NCBI GenBank assembly: GCA_030068145.1
Contig: JAPJBO010000004.1
Coordinates: 806,001-870,000 of the forward strand
Origin: Diplonema papillatum
Taxonomy: Eukaryota; Euglenozoa; Diplonemea; Diplonemida; Diplonemidae
Length of the DNA: 64,000 bases
Direction: 5' to 3'
Position numbers and translations under genes: made by a program
The notes under the pieces: generated by a model
Database searches by the model: none
Seen by the model: only the letters and a program-made list of their open reading frames with translations
Told to the model about the DNA's origin: nothing
Shown here: positions 21,147-30,693 of the stretch, one piece after another
Position numbering within the stretch: position 1 is the first letter of the stretch
Layout of the letters: the number at the start of each line of letters is the position of its first letter

Positions 21147-21769
21147 CTCACAGACTAGGACGTTGCGGCGATTGTGTGGCTGAAAACGAAGCATTAGCCA
21201 GCTGCTGCACAAAGCATCACGCAAACAGGAGAGCGAATGGAGGCCCCCACTCCCAGCCCGGGGGTGCATCGGCCGTCACCTAGCTTAATCTGAGCGTGGT
21301 CGTACTTTCGTGAAGGGAGGCACCACGTTAAAACGGGTCCGTAACACACACACACACACACAAATCTGACAGCTTCTAAGGCTGATGTCCCCCTGTGAAA
21401 CCCCTTTTCGGAATCAAGAAGCGCTTCGACACGAGGTATCGTATCTCGACGACTCGGTTCAGGTTCCCAAACCTTGAGCTGAGTTTGGACGGACAGGTTG
21501 AGTCTGCCCCGCGGATGGTGAGACTGAGAGAGAGAAAGTGTGTGTGTGTGTGTGTGTGTGTATAGGTGTCCATCAGCCGGCCCGTTCCGATAGTAGGACG
21601 CGAGGAACTTCCGTTTGGTATACCCACAAACACTCAATCGGAGCAGTACTGGATGAAGTGCGTGCGGTGGATGGACTATGGCTGAACGCCTCTAGGCCAG
21701 GACCACGCCAGTGCGGTGACGCAGATGGCTACACCACGTGCCTACGTCCCCCCGTGTCCTTCAGGCATC

Positions 21770-24338
21770 TCACGCGCGACATGTGCCGGTTTTATTGGTG
21801 CACCGGACACACAACCGAACCTTGTTTCCGGGGTTGACTTTCGAGCAGTTCCTGCAGAATAACTTGCCACACCTGCGTTCGATGGTTCTTTTTTTGACAC
21901 GGGGAGGGAGCAGGAAAGTGGCTTGGCCCCGGAAAAGGCATCGACGGGCAACAGTTTTTGGCCTTTTTTGATGACTAAGGGGTTGGGACATCAGGATGCA
22001 AGAACGTGCTGGGAATGGTATCTCAACGTGTCCTAGCTGCGGCCCGGCACTTAGGCAGGCGGGCCTTCATCGTCGCGCGAAGTGTCCAAAGACAGGTCAG
22101 CGATGTGAGTCTGGCTCATGAAGCTGCTGTGCACAGCTCGTCACAGTTCAGGATATGTGGAATAGGGGGGTTACCGGTCTCCATAAAGGGACAGAAGGCT
22201 CAGGCAGAACTTAACACATGGTCGCTGCAGTGATTCACAACTGCATCTGTCAAATCATCAACCTTACACCGCTGGAGCTCCGGATAGCAAAGGGCGCGCT
22301 GATCCGACGCAGTGACGAAGGTGGAGTTTGCCACCTGCGTGCTCAGGTGACTCACGCGCGACCTGTACAGGCCATGACGCACGGGATGCACATCCGTACT
22401 TGAGTTCCGGTGCTGACCTTCGAGCAATTTCCGCAGAATAGCCTGCCGCACCTGCGTTCGGTTGTTCTTAGAATGGGGCGGGAAGCAGGGCGTATTCGTA
22501 CTCGTCAACTATTCGGTTGGAACAACTGCTTGTTGACATCCAAGTGCTTGTTGACATCCAAGTGCTTGTTGACATCCAAGTGCTTGTTGACATCCAAGTG
22601 CTTGTTGACATCCAAGTGCTTGTTGACATCCAAGTGCTTGTTGACATCCAAGTGCTTGTTGACATCCAAGTGCTTGTTGACATCCAAGTGCTTGTTGACA
22701 TCCAAGTGCTTGTTGACATCCAAGTGCTTGTTGACATCCAAGTGCTTGTTGACATCCAAGTGCTTGTTGACATCCAAGTGCTTGTTGACATCCAAGTGCT
22801 TGTTGACATCCAAGTGCTTGTTGACATCCAAGTGCTTGTTGACATCCAAGTGCTTGTTGACATCCAAGTGCTTGTTGACATCCAAGTGCTTGTTGACATC
22901 CAAGTGCTTGTTGACATCCAAGTGCTTGTTGACATCCAAGTGCTTGTTGACATCCAAGTGCTTGTTGACATCCAAGTGCTTGTTGACATCCAAGTGCTTG
23001 TTGACATCCAAGTGCTTGTTGACATCCAAGTGCTTGTTGACATCCAAGTGCTTGTTGACATCCAAGTGCTTGTTGACATCCAAGTGCTTGTTGACATCCA
23101 AGTGCTTGTTGACATCCAAGTGCTTGTTGACATCCAAGTGCTTGTTGACATCCAAGTGCTTGTTGACATCCAAGTGCTTGTTGACATCCAAGTGCTTGTT
23201 GACATCCAAGTGCTTGTTGACATCCAAGTGCTTGTTGACATCCAAGTGCTTGTTGACATCCAAGTGCTTGTTGACATCCAAGTGCTTGTTGACATCCAAG
23301 TGCTGGTTGACATCCAAGTGCTTGTTGACATCCAAGTGCTTGTTGACATCCAAGTGCTTGTTGACATCCAAGTGCTTGTTGACATCCAAGTGCTTGTTGA
23401 CATCCAAGTGCTTGTTGACATCCAACTGCTTGTTGCCATCCAAGTGCTTGTCGAGTCAGCAACTTGACTTCCCACCCCTTCTAGCTTGTTTCGGGGGGTC
23501 TTAAAAAAGTTGCAGCACGTGAGTTTTCAGGGTGCGCCAACAAGGCGCTGACAACGACAGCAACGGTTTTCAAAGACCGCGGAGGTCAGCGGACCGGGAG
23601 CTACCGGAGAGGGTGTGTGTGCGTTGTGTGGTAACCTGATACGTGTGTGTGCGTTGTGTGGTAACCTGATACGTGTGTGTGCGTTGCGTGGTAACCTGAT
23701 ACGTGTGTGTGCGTTGTGTGGTAACCTGATACGTGTGTGCGATGATGTGGGATTGCGTGGCAGCCTGATACGTGTGCGCTGGCTGTCACACGAGCTTGAT
23801 GCTCCGCATGGATGCTTGGTGCCGTGTGCCGTGGGCACCGCCCGCTGCACACGGGGATTCGTTTGCGACAATAAAACCTCGGAGGGAAAAAAAGACTGCG
23901 TGTTCATCCCACTCAAGAAAAACAGGCTGGAGGAAGGGGGGGATGCTCTTGGGGCTGGGAGATCCTGCTTCGGTGAAACGGCGCGTACCTGCGGCAGTGG
24001 TGTCTGCGCGTCCAGATGCCGAAGGCCACGTCGCAGCGGCGGCACGTGTTGCTCGAAGAGTCGGTCTCCCACGCGAGTCGGTCCTGCTGTTCGATTTCGA
24101 GCTCGAGCGTCTTCATGGCGGCGAATGCGTGGTCCGCCCGCTCACGGCTGGCGTCGAGGGCCTGCTGCAGCTGGCCCACCAGCTCCAGCAGCCCGTCCAT
24201 TGTAACCGCGTCGGCACCGCCTTCGGCGTCTTCGCTGGTTCGTTCGCCGTCGCCGTGTCCGTTATTCTGCATCAAGTCGGCGGGTCCACCTTCACCCGCC
24301 TGCCGGGCGGTCCTATCCTGGTCTGAGCTTGCACTCAT
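21770..24338 (-). CDS. FYVE zinc-finger protein (exon 1 23989-24338; distal last exon 21770-21872)
   Basis: Exon 1 encodes 116 residues plus two bases: a disordered Asp/Glu/Gly-rich start, a predicted coiled coil at about 49-88 (LLELVGQLQQALDASRERAD), then WETD (90-93), NTC, RRC and RRHHC. Splicing CAG|GTACGC ... ACGCAG|GTG restores RRHHCRRCG and continues KLFCRNCS ... VRLCVRC, ending at a stop. The joined protein (about 150 residues) has the WxxD, R(R)HHCRxCG and an RVC-like motif, and all eight zinc-binding cysteines, which defines a FYVE finger. Such domains bind phosphatidylinositol 3-phosphate on endosomes; the coiled coil suggests dimerisation, as in EEA1-type proteins. ATG 24338 is preceded by a pyrimidine-rich leader. 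A second copy of the last exon lies inside the intron (22352-22451). Confidence 0.85.
22352..22451 (-). CDS. Alternative (proximal) terminal FYVE exon
   Basis: Read from the same acceptor context ACGCAG|GTG, phase matching exon 1, it encodes CGRLFCGNCS ... VRMCIPC and about 9 more residues to a stop. It restores all the zinc ligands missing from exon 1 (C in CG, FC, NC, MC, PC). It is a diverged duplicate of 21770-21872: roughly half of the residues differ outside the cysteines, yet the frame, splice acceptor and ligands are kept. It lies closer to exon 1 than the other copy, so alternative splicing would yield two FYVE proteins with different C-terminal halves. It could instead be the main exon with the distal copy silent. 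Confidence 0.75.
22527..23444. repeat. 18-bp minisatellite, 51 units
   Basis: TGCTTGTTGACATCCAAG is repeated about 51 times with almost no variation; changes cluster near the end (a G near 23306, three variants after 23420). The homogeneity implies recent expansion or active conversion. It lies in the FYVE gene intron between the two alternative last exons and exon 1. Five of six frames are open through the array only because the unit is 18 bp without stops in those frames. Confidence 0.98.
23480..23800 (+). repeat. Duplicated block shared with 25217-25420, containing a 30-bp array
   Basis: The block starts 'GCTTGTTTCGGGGGG' and includes 'GGTGCGCCAACAAGGCGCTG' and 'AACGACAGCAACGGTTTTCA', matching 25217-25420 closely. 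This copy contains four 30-bp units at about 23611-23735 (core GCGTTGTGTGGTAACCTGAT); the other copy has none. The two copies bracket FYVE exon 1. Confidence 0.85.
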
Positions 24339-24524
24339 GGGCCGCGCGGAAGGGAGGGGAGAGGTCCAAGGGCGGCAGAACGCTGCCTTTCGGGCACACC
24401 GGCTCTGTGCCTTTCTATTCTTGCCCGCCCCCCTTCTGTTTTTGCTTTGATTGAGCCAAAACAATCGTAATCCGGGCGCACCCGGGGCCGCTGCAGAAAG
24501 GCGGGGCTCCGCAGAATCCTGCAT

Positions 24525-24854
24525 CTACTTACCCAACAGCCGGAGGGTATCGTTGTCTTTGACTAAAATGCAAGTAACTTGTGGCGCTTGCGATTTGTCG
24601 CTTTTGCTCGTGGTTGTGTTCATGCGTGCAGTTCGCATCTTCAACTCGTCTTGATCGATCTTCTTGCTTTTCGCCTGCCCTTGGTGGCTCACCATTGGTG
24701 GCTTCATACATACGTACGCCGCTTGGGTGACGCTCGTGTAGACTTCGATGGGAAACCGAGGCTGGGCATCGAACTCGATCTCGAAGTGATCGATGCGAAT
24801 GGATCCAGCGTGAGTGGATGTGGTAGACCAGCGCGGCGTCTCAACGATCGACAT
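24525..24854 (-). CDS. Possible small hypothetical protein or exon
   Basis: A 109-codon frame from ATG 24854 with protein-like composition: 'IRIDHFEIEFDAQPRFPIEV' then a basic stretch rich in Lys/Thr/Ser. An internal ATG|GTGAGC could be a splice donor, and a strong donor-like CTG|GTGAGTGAG lies just upstream of the ATG, so the true structure may be multi-exonic. No family recognised. It is on the strand of the neighbouring FYVE and TSR4 genes. Confidence 0.3.
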   Translation of the reverse strand: MSIVETPRWSTTSTHAGSIRIDHFEIEFDAQPRFPIEVYTSVTQAAYVCMKPPMVSHQGQAKSKKIDQDELKMRTARMNTTTSKSDKSQAPQVTCILVKDNDTLRLLGK

Positions 24855-25216
24855 TCCTCACTCACCAGGTGCTACGCAGCACCGGCGCTGGAACGCTGAC
24901 GGATGGAGCTCTTTTCTCGCGCTACGTGGCGCACCGCTTGTCGTCGCTTGTAATAATAGGGCCATGCTGGACACGGAACTTCGAACGTCTTCTCTTATGA
25001 AGTGGCGTTCGATGACCTCACGAAGTGGTAGAGTGGTACTTCACTGCGTTGGCTAGGAGTTTGATTCCAGAACTTACAATTCGCCGTGTAGCCTGGAGAA
25101 ATGCCGGAAACGTAGACCACAAAAGTCATCTTGCTGTGATGCAGCGGGGGCTAGAACGAAGAACGCTCGGACGTCGAATGATGGCACGGAGCTAGGAAGG
25201 CCAAATGTGGCTCAGA

Positions 25217-25420
25217 GCTTGTTTCGGGGGGCGGTATTAATCCAAAGCAGGGGTCTTAAAAGAGTTGCAGCACGTGAGTTTTCAGGGTGCGCCAACAAGG
25301 CGCTGACAACGACAGCAACGGTTTTCAAAGACCACGGAGACCGGGAGCTACCGGAGAGGGTGTGTGTGCGATGATGGGTTTGCGTGGCAGCCTGATAACG
25401 TGTGCGGAAGGAACCTCGTC
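25217..25420 (+). repeat. Second copy of the 23480-23800 block
   Basis: See 23480-23800. Here the block has a different sequence after GCTTGTTTCGGGGGG and lacks the 30-bp array. Immediately downstream (25500-25575) is a fragment of the dispersed repeat family. Confidence 0.8.
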
Positions 25421-25749
25421 GTGCTTTTGCTTTTCCGCGCACACGGAGCAGCCGGCCAGGCCAGACCCACTGCCGTGTAGCGCGTTGAAAGCGCGTATAA
25501 TACCCGGCACTAAATCCAGATTTGCCTGTGGTTTTTTTCGCCCGGGGCTGCAGCACATTTCCTCGCTCTTTGCGGCTGGATACCTAAGGGATTCCAGAAG
25601 AGAGAGGCAGCGAGAGCGTGCTTGGAATGGTAGGCGCGTGGCCCCGTGTACCGTCGTGGCACAGCCCGCCTTTCCGTGTTGTGTCCAGTATGAGCAGGCA
25701 TGTGTGCCACCTTCCGCCTTAGCGCGCTTTGAGTGCGAGAGAGCAAGGC

Positions 25750-27052
25750 TCATTCCTTGGTGAGTGGCGGTTGGACGTGGAAGAACGCAGGTGTCAGCCC
25801 GCTCTCATGCTCGGTGCACTTCGAGCACGAGTAGACGACCACGGTGCCAAAATCAAGGCCGTCATCTCCGAGCCGCTTGTTCGGCTTAAGGTGCTCGTCG
25901 GTTCGCAGCTTCCAGATCAGGGTGGGGACCAGCTGCAACTCAAACACCTGGGCTGCACCACAGACGGAGCACGCCGGTATACTAGCGGGTCGATGCGTTG
26001 CGGCTGTCAATGTTGGTATTGTGAGCATGAACCCCTTAATTTAATGTTTAGGCGGAGCACGGCCTCTCTTGCATGTCGAATGGGCCCTCTCTTCGGAGCT
26101 TCTTGTCCAGAGTTTCTTGCTGAACTACTTGGTCCGCCCGCTTGTCAGAATACATTTCCTTTCTTAATGGCGGACGAACCCAGCCAGTGCACTGAGCACG
26201 TGTTGGTGTAAAACTCTCAAGCGGGGGATTTTCCTGTGGAGTAGCACTAGCTCGTTTAAATTTCGTTCTCAGTACGCATGTCCAGACGTGTTCCGGAAGT
26301 GTTCCCTTCAACACAAGTACAACAGTAGTAGAAACGGAAACGTACATAGCCCCAGTCCAGAGGGGGTGCGGGGTTGGGAAAGGGGATGGAGGCACACCGA
26401 TCCACAAAGGCTTGCCGCCGAAACCCCAGCGAAGGACCTGCTGCGGGCACAGGTGCAGCCGGGTCTGGAACTTCGCAACGCACGCGTCCTTGTGCCCGAC
26501 GAGCCCCGTCTCTTCGATGGAGCGGACGTCTTCTTCGGACAGCTCCGAGGCGAGCGTCCCGCCGCCGCCTTCCGCGAGCCGGCGCAGCGCTTCTTCGTTG
26601 CCTTCCACCTCCGGCTCCTCGAACGTGTCGACCGCCATCTCCGGAAACGTCCACGGCTCGGCGTTGCACACGGGGGTATCGGCGTCGATGTCCTCCCCTT
26701 CGTCATCCGCGGTTTCCGCGGCCGGCGCAGCTTTGTCCTGGTAGAGCCAGACCTTCCAAGGCATCCTCGCGCTGGTTGTGTGGCAGAAGCTCGAATTGCA
26801 AGCGAACGCGAAGAAGATTCGGTCGGTGTCGGCCAGGGGGCAGTACGCTTGCGCGACGAGGTACAGCGGGTCACCGCAGAGGTCGCACTTGGCCTCCTTC
26901 TTCATCGTCCGCGCGGCGGCCTCGCCGAGAGCCGTCTTCGGCGCGACGAAGAACCCGCCCAGCTTGCACGCGAACGGGTCCTCCTTCTCCGCTGCCGTCA
27001 GGCCGCCTTCCGGCACCCCAACCCACATCGTCACCGGCTCCGGCTCCGCCAT
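25750..27052 (-). CDS. PDCD2: PDCD2/TSR4-family ribosome-biogenesis protein, two exons
   Basis: Exon 1 at 27052-26398, exon 2 at 26003-25750, 302 residues. The splice ATCG|GTGTGC ... GACAG|CC is phase 1 and joins KPLWI to the IPACSVCG block, as in PDCD2 proteins where a GGKPLW motif is followed closely by the C-terminal domain. The N-terminal part has CDLCGDPLYLVAQAYCPL (56-73) and FACNSSFC (83-90), the paired Cys motifs of the family. The C-terminal domain has CSVCGAAQVFELQLVPTL and ends LDFGTVVVYSCSKC. Known members (yeast Tsr4, human PDCD2) are dedicated co-translational chaperones for ribosomal protein uS5 in 40S assembly. ATG 27052 follows the A-rich leader seen before other genes here. 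An acidic linker separates the halves. Three truncated 5' copies lie upstream. Confidence 0.9.
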
Positions 27053-27107
27053 TTTTTCCCTTTTTGTGTTTTCAGGGGAGTTTGCTGTGATACAGGGGGC
27101 TAGAGTA

Positions 27108-27146
27108 AGAGTTGGCTTGAGAAGCTGGGGTTTTGACGGACCGCAG
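27108..27146 (-). promoter_or_regulatory. Conserved upstream element, PDCD2 gene
   Basis: On the plus strand: GGCTTGAGAA, then GGGGTTTTGACGGACCGCAG, about 84-90 bp from the ATG. Related sequences lie at similar distances upstream of the dUTPase, coiled-coil and THP3-like starts, and at orphan sites near 18790, 28055 and 37375. Confidence 0.45.
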
Positions 27147-27235
27147 GGCGGGGAGAAAAGGGGGGAGCACAGCAGAGAAGTAGAGAAGCGGGCCTGTACC
27201 CGGCGGCAAGCCAATACAACATCGAAGATAGAGAG

Positions 27236-27395
27236 ATCGCGCTTGGCCTCCTTCTTCACCGTCCGCGCGGCGGCCTCGCCGAGCGGCGTCTTCGGCGCGA
27301 CGAAGAACCCGCCCAGCTTGCACGCGAACGGGTCCTCCTTCTCCGCTGCCGTCAGGCCACCCTCCAGCGCCCCAACCCATCGTCACCGGCTCCGG
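27236..27395 (-). pseudogene. Truncated 5' copy 1 of the PDCD2 gene
   Basis: Matches codons about 5-55 of the intact gene (AAEKEDPFACKLGGFFVAPK) but has lost the ATG region; it joins directly to a copy of sequence lying upstream of the leader ('GGGAGTTTGCTGTGATACAG'). Like the other copies it breaks at the KKEAKRDL codons. Confidence 0.8.
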
Positions 27396-27529
27396 GAGTT
27401 TGCTGTGATACAGGGGGTTAGAGTAAGAGTGGGGTTTTGACGGACCTCAGGGCGGGGAGAAAAGGGGGGAGCACGTGATGACGTAGCAGAGAAGTAGAGA
27501 AGCGGGCTTGTACCCGGCGGCAAGCCAAT

Positions 27530-27722
27530 ACAACATCGAAGATAGAGAGATCGCGCTTGGCCTCCTTCTTCACCGTCCGCGCGGTCTCGCCTCGCCGAGA
27601 GCCGTCTTCGGCGCGACGAAGAACCTGCCCAGCTTGCACGCGAACGGGTTCTCCTTTTCCGCTGCCGTCAGGCCACCCTCCTGCGCCCCAACGCACATCG
27701 TTACCGGTTCCGCCCCCGCCAT
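27530..27722 (-). pseudogene. Truncated 5' copy 2 of the PDCD2 gene, ATG retained
   Basis: Reads MAGAEPVTMCVGAQEGG and continues through the FFVAPKTALGEA block before a small indel changes the frame. The leader 'AAACACAAAAAGGG' and upstream region are also copied, so this copy carries a potential promoter, start codon and about 50 codons. Confidence 0.8.
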
Positions 27723-27894
27723 TTTTCCCTTTTTGTGTTTTCCGGGATTTTTTCTGTGATCAGGGGGTTAAAGCTAGCTTGAGAAGCTGGGGGTTTGACG
27801 GACCTCAGGGCGGCGAGAAAAGAGGGACGTAATGAGGGAGCAGCAATACGAAAGAGAAGCGGGCCTGTGCCGGCGGTAAGCCAAGATAACATCT

Positions 27895-27975
27895 AAGAAA
27901 AAGAGGCCTCCTTCTTCACCGTCCGCTCGGCGCCTCGCCGGAGCGGCGTCTTGGGTGCGACCTCGCCATTACTTG
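27895..27975 (-). pseudogene. Truncated 5' copy 3 of the PDCD2 gene
   Basis: A shorter, more diverged fragment covering the 'AARTVKKEA' region, preceded by a copy of the spacer found between copies 1 and 2. Together the copies form an array with a period of about 315-340 bp. Confidence 0.65.
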
Positions 27976-28625
27976 CGAGGGTTTTCTGCGATCGATCGGG
28001 GCAGCAAGGCAATGTTTTCAGAGTGAAAGTTCGCTTGAAACTCCGGGGTTTCAAAGTCTCCGGGTGACCTTCGTCGTTAAGGGAAGATATTCTTTGTGCT
28101 CTGAGTGTCGTAAGAGTGGTTACACGAGGTAAGAGGATCGGTGGGTACCTTGGTCGTTGGTCGTTGGTGGTTTCGGCCATTGTCCACATACCTTACTTAC
28201 GGTAGGCCCTCCTCAGTATGGTGCCGCTTTTTGTTGGTGGCTGTGCCGACTAATCTCCTGACGACGATTTCGTGGTTGAGTGTGTACCAACTGATCCATG
28301 CTCGGCTGCCGTGCAGAGCTGCGAAGAGCGCGTGCGAGAAGATCAACCAGACCCTCGGAACAACAAGGCTCCTCAGTGCGTTACGCCCGCCGGTCCATTC
28401 GGACTCGTATAGACCCGGGATCTGGATGTGAATTTGGAGTTTGCCGTTCGCCGAAGCTAGTCGTGGCCCGATAAATCCGATGTGCCCTGAGTAACTCACG
28501 CATTGGGTTCTGGCTTAGAGGCGTTCAGCCATAATCCATCCAGTGGTAGCATCACGGCACTGTCCGATCGAACAACCGTAGATACCAGGGACTAGAAACG
28601 GGCACTCGCCACGATCAAGTTGCAG

Positions 28626-28886
28626 AATCCAGACGCCTCCTGGGTGGCACAAGCTTACAGCAAAAAGGTGCCTCTGAATGTCATGGCCGACTGCGCGGGC
28701 GTCCCAGGCGGCGTCGACCCGGCCGGCGATATTTACAACACGTACGGAGTTGGCTGCCTTGAAGCCACCGTCGACATCCTGACAGGCCAAATCATGTTGG
28801 ACCGTGCCGACATTATATACGACCTCGGCCGCTCCGTCAACCCGTTTGTCGACATCGGCCAGGTGGAGGGTGCGTTCGTCATTGGC
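28626..28886 (+). pseudogene. XDH: Xanthine dehydrogenase/aldehyde oxidase fragment (molybdopterin domain)
   Basis: Reads NPDASWVAQAYSKKVPLNVM, then NTYGVGCLEATVDILTGQ, then DLGRSVNPFVDIGQVEGAF. This is the C-terminal molybdopterin-binding part of XDH, matching the known 'YGVACSEVEIDxLTG' and 'INPxIDIGQIEGAF' segments. It begins right after a TGCAG acceptor-like site and homology ends at a GGC|GTGGGA donor-like site, so it may be one exon. A weak additional match (VPTN ... AKSACEKINQTL, about 28242-28360) resembles the segment that normally precedes it. No other XDH part (2Fe-2S, FAD) was found, so it is probably a relic. It is on the strand opposite to most genes. Confidence 0.75.
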
Positions 28887-28889
28887 GTG

Positions 28890-30693
28890 GGACAGCTCGG
28901 AGCCGATGCTCCCACCTGTGGCGTCTGTTGCCTTGAGCTGCTTTCCTTGTGCGTATAAGTCGATCTTTGAGTGCGTGAGCCCCTCCGAAGAAAGGTCCAT
29001 CACACTAGTTCCAGGCTACTTAGCCCGGGTCTCTGGGTCGCGTCCCCCTCCTTCTCTTGGTCGCCTGGTCTTGCGTCTTGTTGGTCCGTCCGGGCTGGTC
29101 GCTTCGCGCTTCCCCTTCGTCTTGCATCACCTCGTCTCCACTCCCTGCCGCACGGGCTTCTCCGGTTTGTGCCACCTGCGACGCGGGCCGCCTTGAGCTG
29201 CTTTCCGAGTGCGGCTCGTCACAGCATGCAGCCCTTCCGGACCCAAATGCGCTCATAAACAGGGCAGGTGAATGAGTAGAGAAAACGGCTATGCCGAGCA
29301 GACGGGAACTAAAGGGGGCGGAAGAAACGTATCTCTCCCCACCCTCAAAACGGGAATGCGTCGGGGGGAAGGGTTCTTTTTTTGCATAAGCACCTGCTTT
29401 GTAGGAAATACTCGAGGAGGCTGCCAGCTGCAAAAGATCAAGGAGGTAAATGTGCTGTAGCCCACACGAAACACAGGTGAATCTGGGTTTAGTGGCGGGC
29501 GTAAGCGTTCAACAAAAAAGACCCATTTTGTAGTTGTATTGTTTCTCCCCCTCTAGCCTCCTTCGAAGAAAGCACAAGGCAGCCCCTCGAGTATTTTCCT
29601 CCTTTGTCGACAACTGATTTTGGCTCGTGGCGGTTGCGCTTGCCAGGACGTTCGTTTCGAGAACATCCGATTCCGAGGGGAAACCCGTCGCGCAGCGGCC
29701 CTGCCGACCTCCCCACCAAAATCCTCAGCAGCTTCAGGTCAAGCGAGCGTTGCTTCGGTTGAGAGAAAGGCCAAACCGGCAGAATGGATCGTTGCTTTTA
29801 CTTTAAAAGTGGCGTACAATCTTGCGGCTTGGGAATTCTGACTGTCGACTAACCTTTCCGTTACGTTCAGCGTCTTGCTCACGCCCTTTTGGTGAACGTT
29901 CCTCCTTTTGTGTTTCTTTCTTGACCACGGTGTTTCTGGAGTCCTACTTTCTCTATGCCTATGCAAAACGGTCGGCGAGTTGGCAGCAAGGGGGAACAAA
30001 AAACAGCGGGTTGCCCGCTAGCCGAGTTGAAGAACTCGCGAAACAATGAGACACTGGAGAGTGGGGAAGCTTTGGTCTGCTGGCCAAGGGTGATGGAACG
30101 TGCGTGTGAGTCTATCGCGCGCTTAGCGCACGTGCTCCTGTACGTGCACGACGAACTCCAGTCTCAGAAGCTCGCCGTGAGCAGAAGCGTAGGGGAGGGA
30201 CGAGTGGAGAGGCGCGGGGTAGAAGAGATCAAAGCGATGCACCAAAAAATGTGGGTGAAACGGCGCGTGTTTAATCGCGACAAGCAAACTCTCGTTGCAC
30301 AAGCGGGCCAATTCACCGACCCCCTGTAAAGCGACCAGAGCTCGACTACACAACAGCAGCGAGGTGATTTGCGGGTCGCCCTTCTGACGTTGCGCTGGCG
30401 CGCGACGGGTTTGATCCCGGCGCAAGTTGTCGGCGGGAGCAGATGACGAGTTTCCCGAACAAAACTCGAGCACGACCGGACAGCAATCTGAATCGGAACC
30501 AGAACCAGAATCCTCGCGGAACTACGTATACCCGGCACTCTGTAAACTCAATCAAAAAAAAAGAAGAATCGTTCTGCTGCGCCAACAGCCACGGATGACT
30601 CGTAAGAATACAAAGAAGTCGCAGCTCCGTGCGGTGCCACACGGTACGTTGTTATAATTCCCCGACCTCACCCTCCAACAACAACCGCCACAT
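28890..30693. other. No firm gene; dispersed repeat inside
   Basis: A plus-strand frame at 29955-30329 (helical 'VMERACESIARLAHVLLYVH') and overlapping minus-strand frames at 30123-30538 both look weakly coding; I cannot choose between them. The dispersed repeat at 29383-29612 lies here. Confidence 0.4.
29383..29612 (-). mobile_element. MITE-like dispersed repeat with terminal inverted repeats
   Basis: Left GGAAATACTCGAGGAGGC (29405-29422) continues GCC; the right side GGCAGCCCCTCGAGTATTTTCC region (29578-29599) is its inverse with two differences. The interior carries the family core 'GGCGGGCGTAAGCGTTCAAC'. The same structure in the opposite orientation is at 36751-37010; shorter relatives are at 775-822, 6350-6396, 6595-6730, 19005-19255, 25500-25575 and 50811-50885. 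Confidence 0.65.

Larger units (their letters stand above)
17600..21769. other. Repeat-rich gap without a convincing gene
   Basis: Frames of 60-120 codons occur on both strands but none shows a motif or plausible splice structure. Recognisable content is repetitive: a ~100-bp triplicate at 18515-18770, the conserved upstream-type element near 18766-18814, a dispersed-family fragment at 19005-19255, a duplicated block at 19240-19365 and 20120-20285, and dinucleotide tracts at 21100-21145, 21345-21361 and 21537-21562. Confidence 0.55.

Noticed and set aside
20976..21637. Small proteins with poly-(His/Thr) or (Val/Cys) runs
   Set aside because: They are translations of CA/TG dinucleotide tracts.
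22410..23504. Long repeat-only proteins (LLTSKC, DVNKHL, STWM, GCQQAL and LVDIQV repeats) on both strands
   Set aside because: They are the same 18-bp minisatellite read in different frames. It has no stop in five frames, so openness is not evidence of coding; the array is better explained as intronic.
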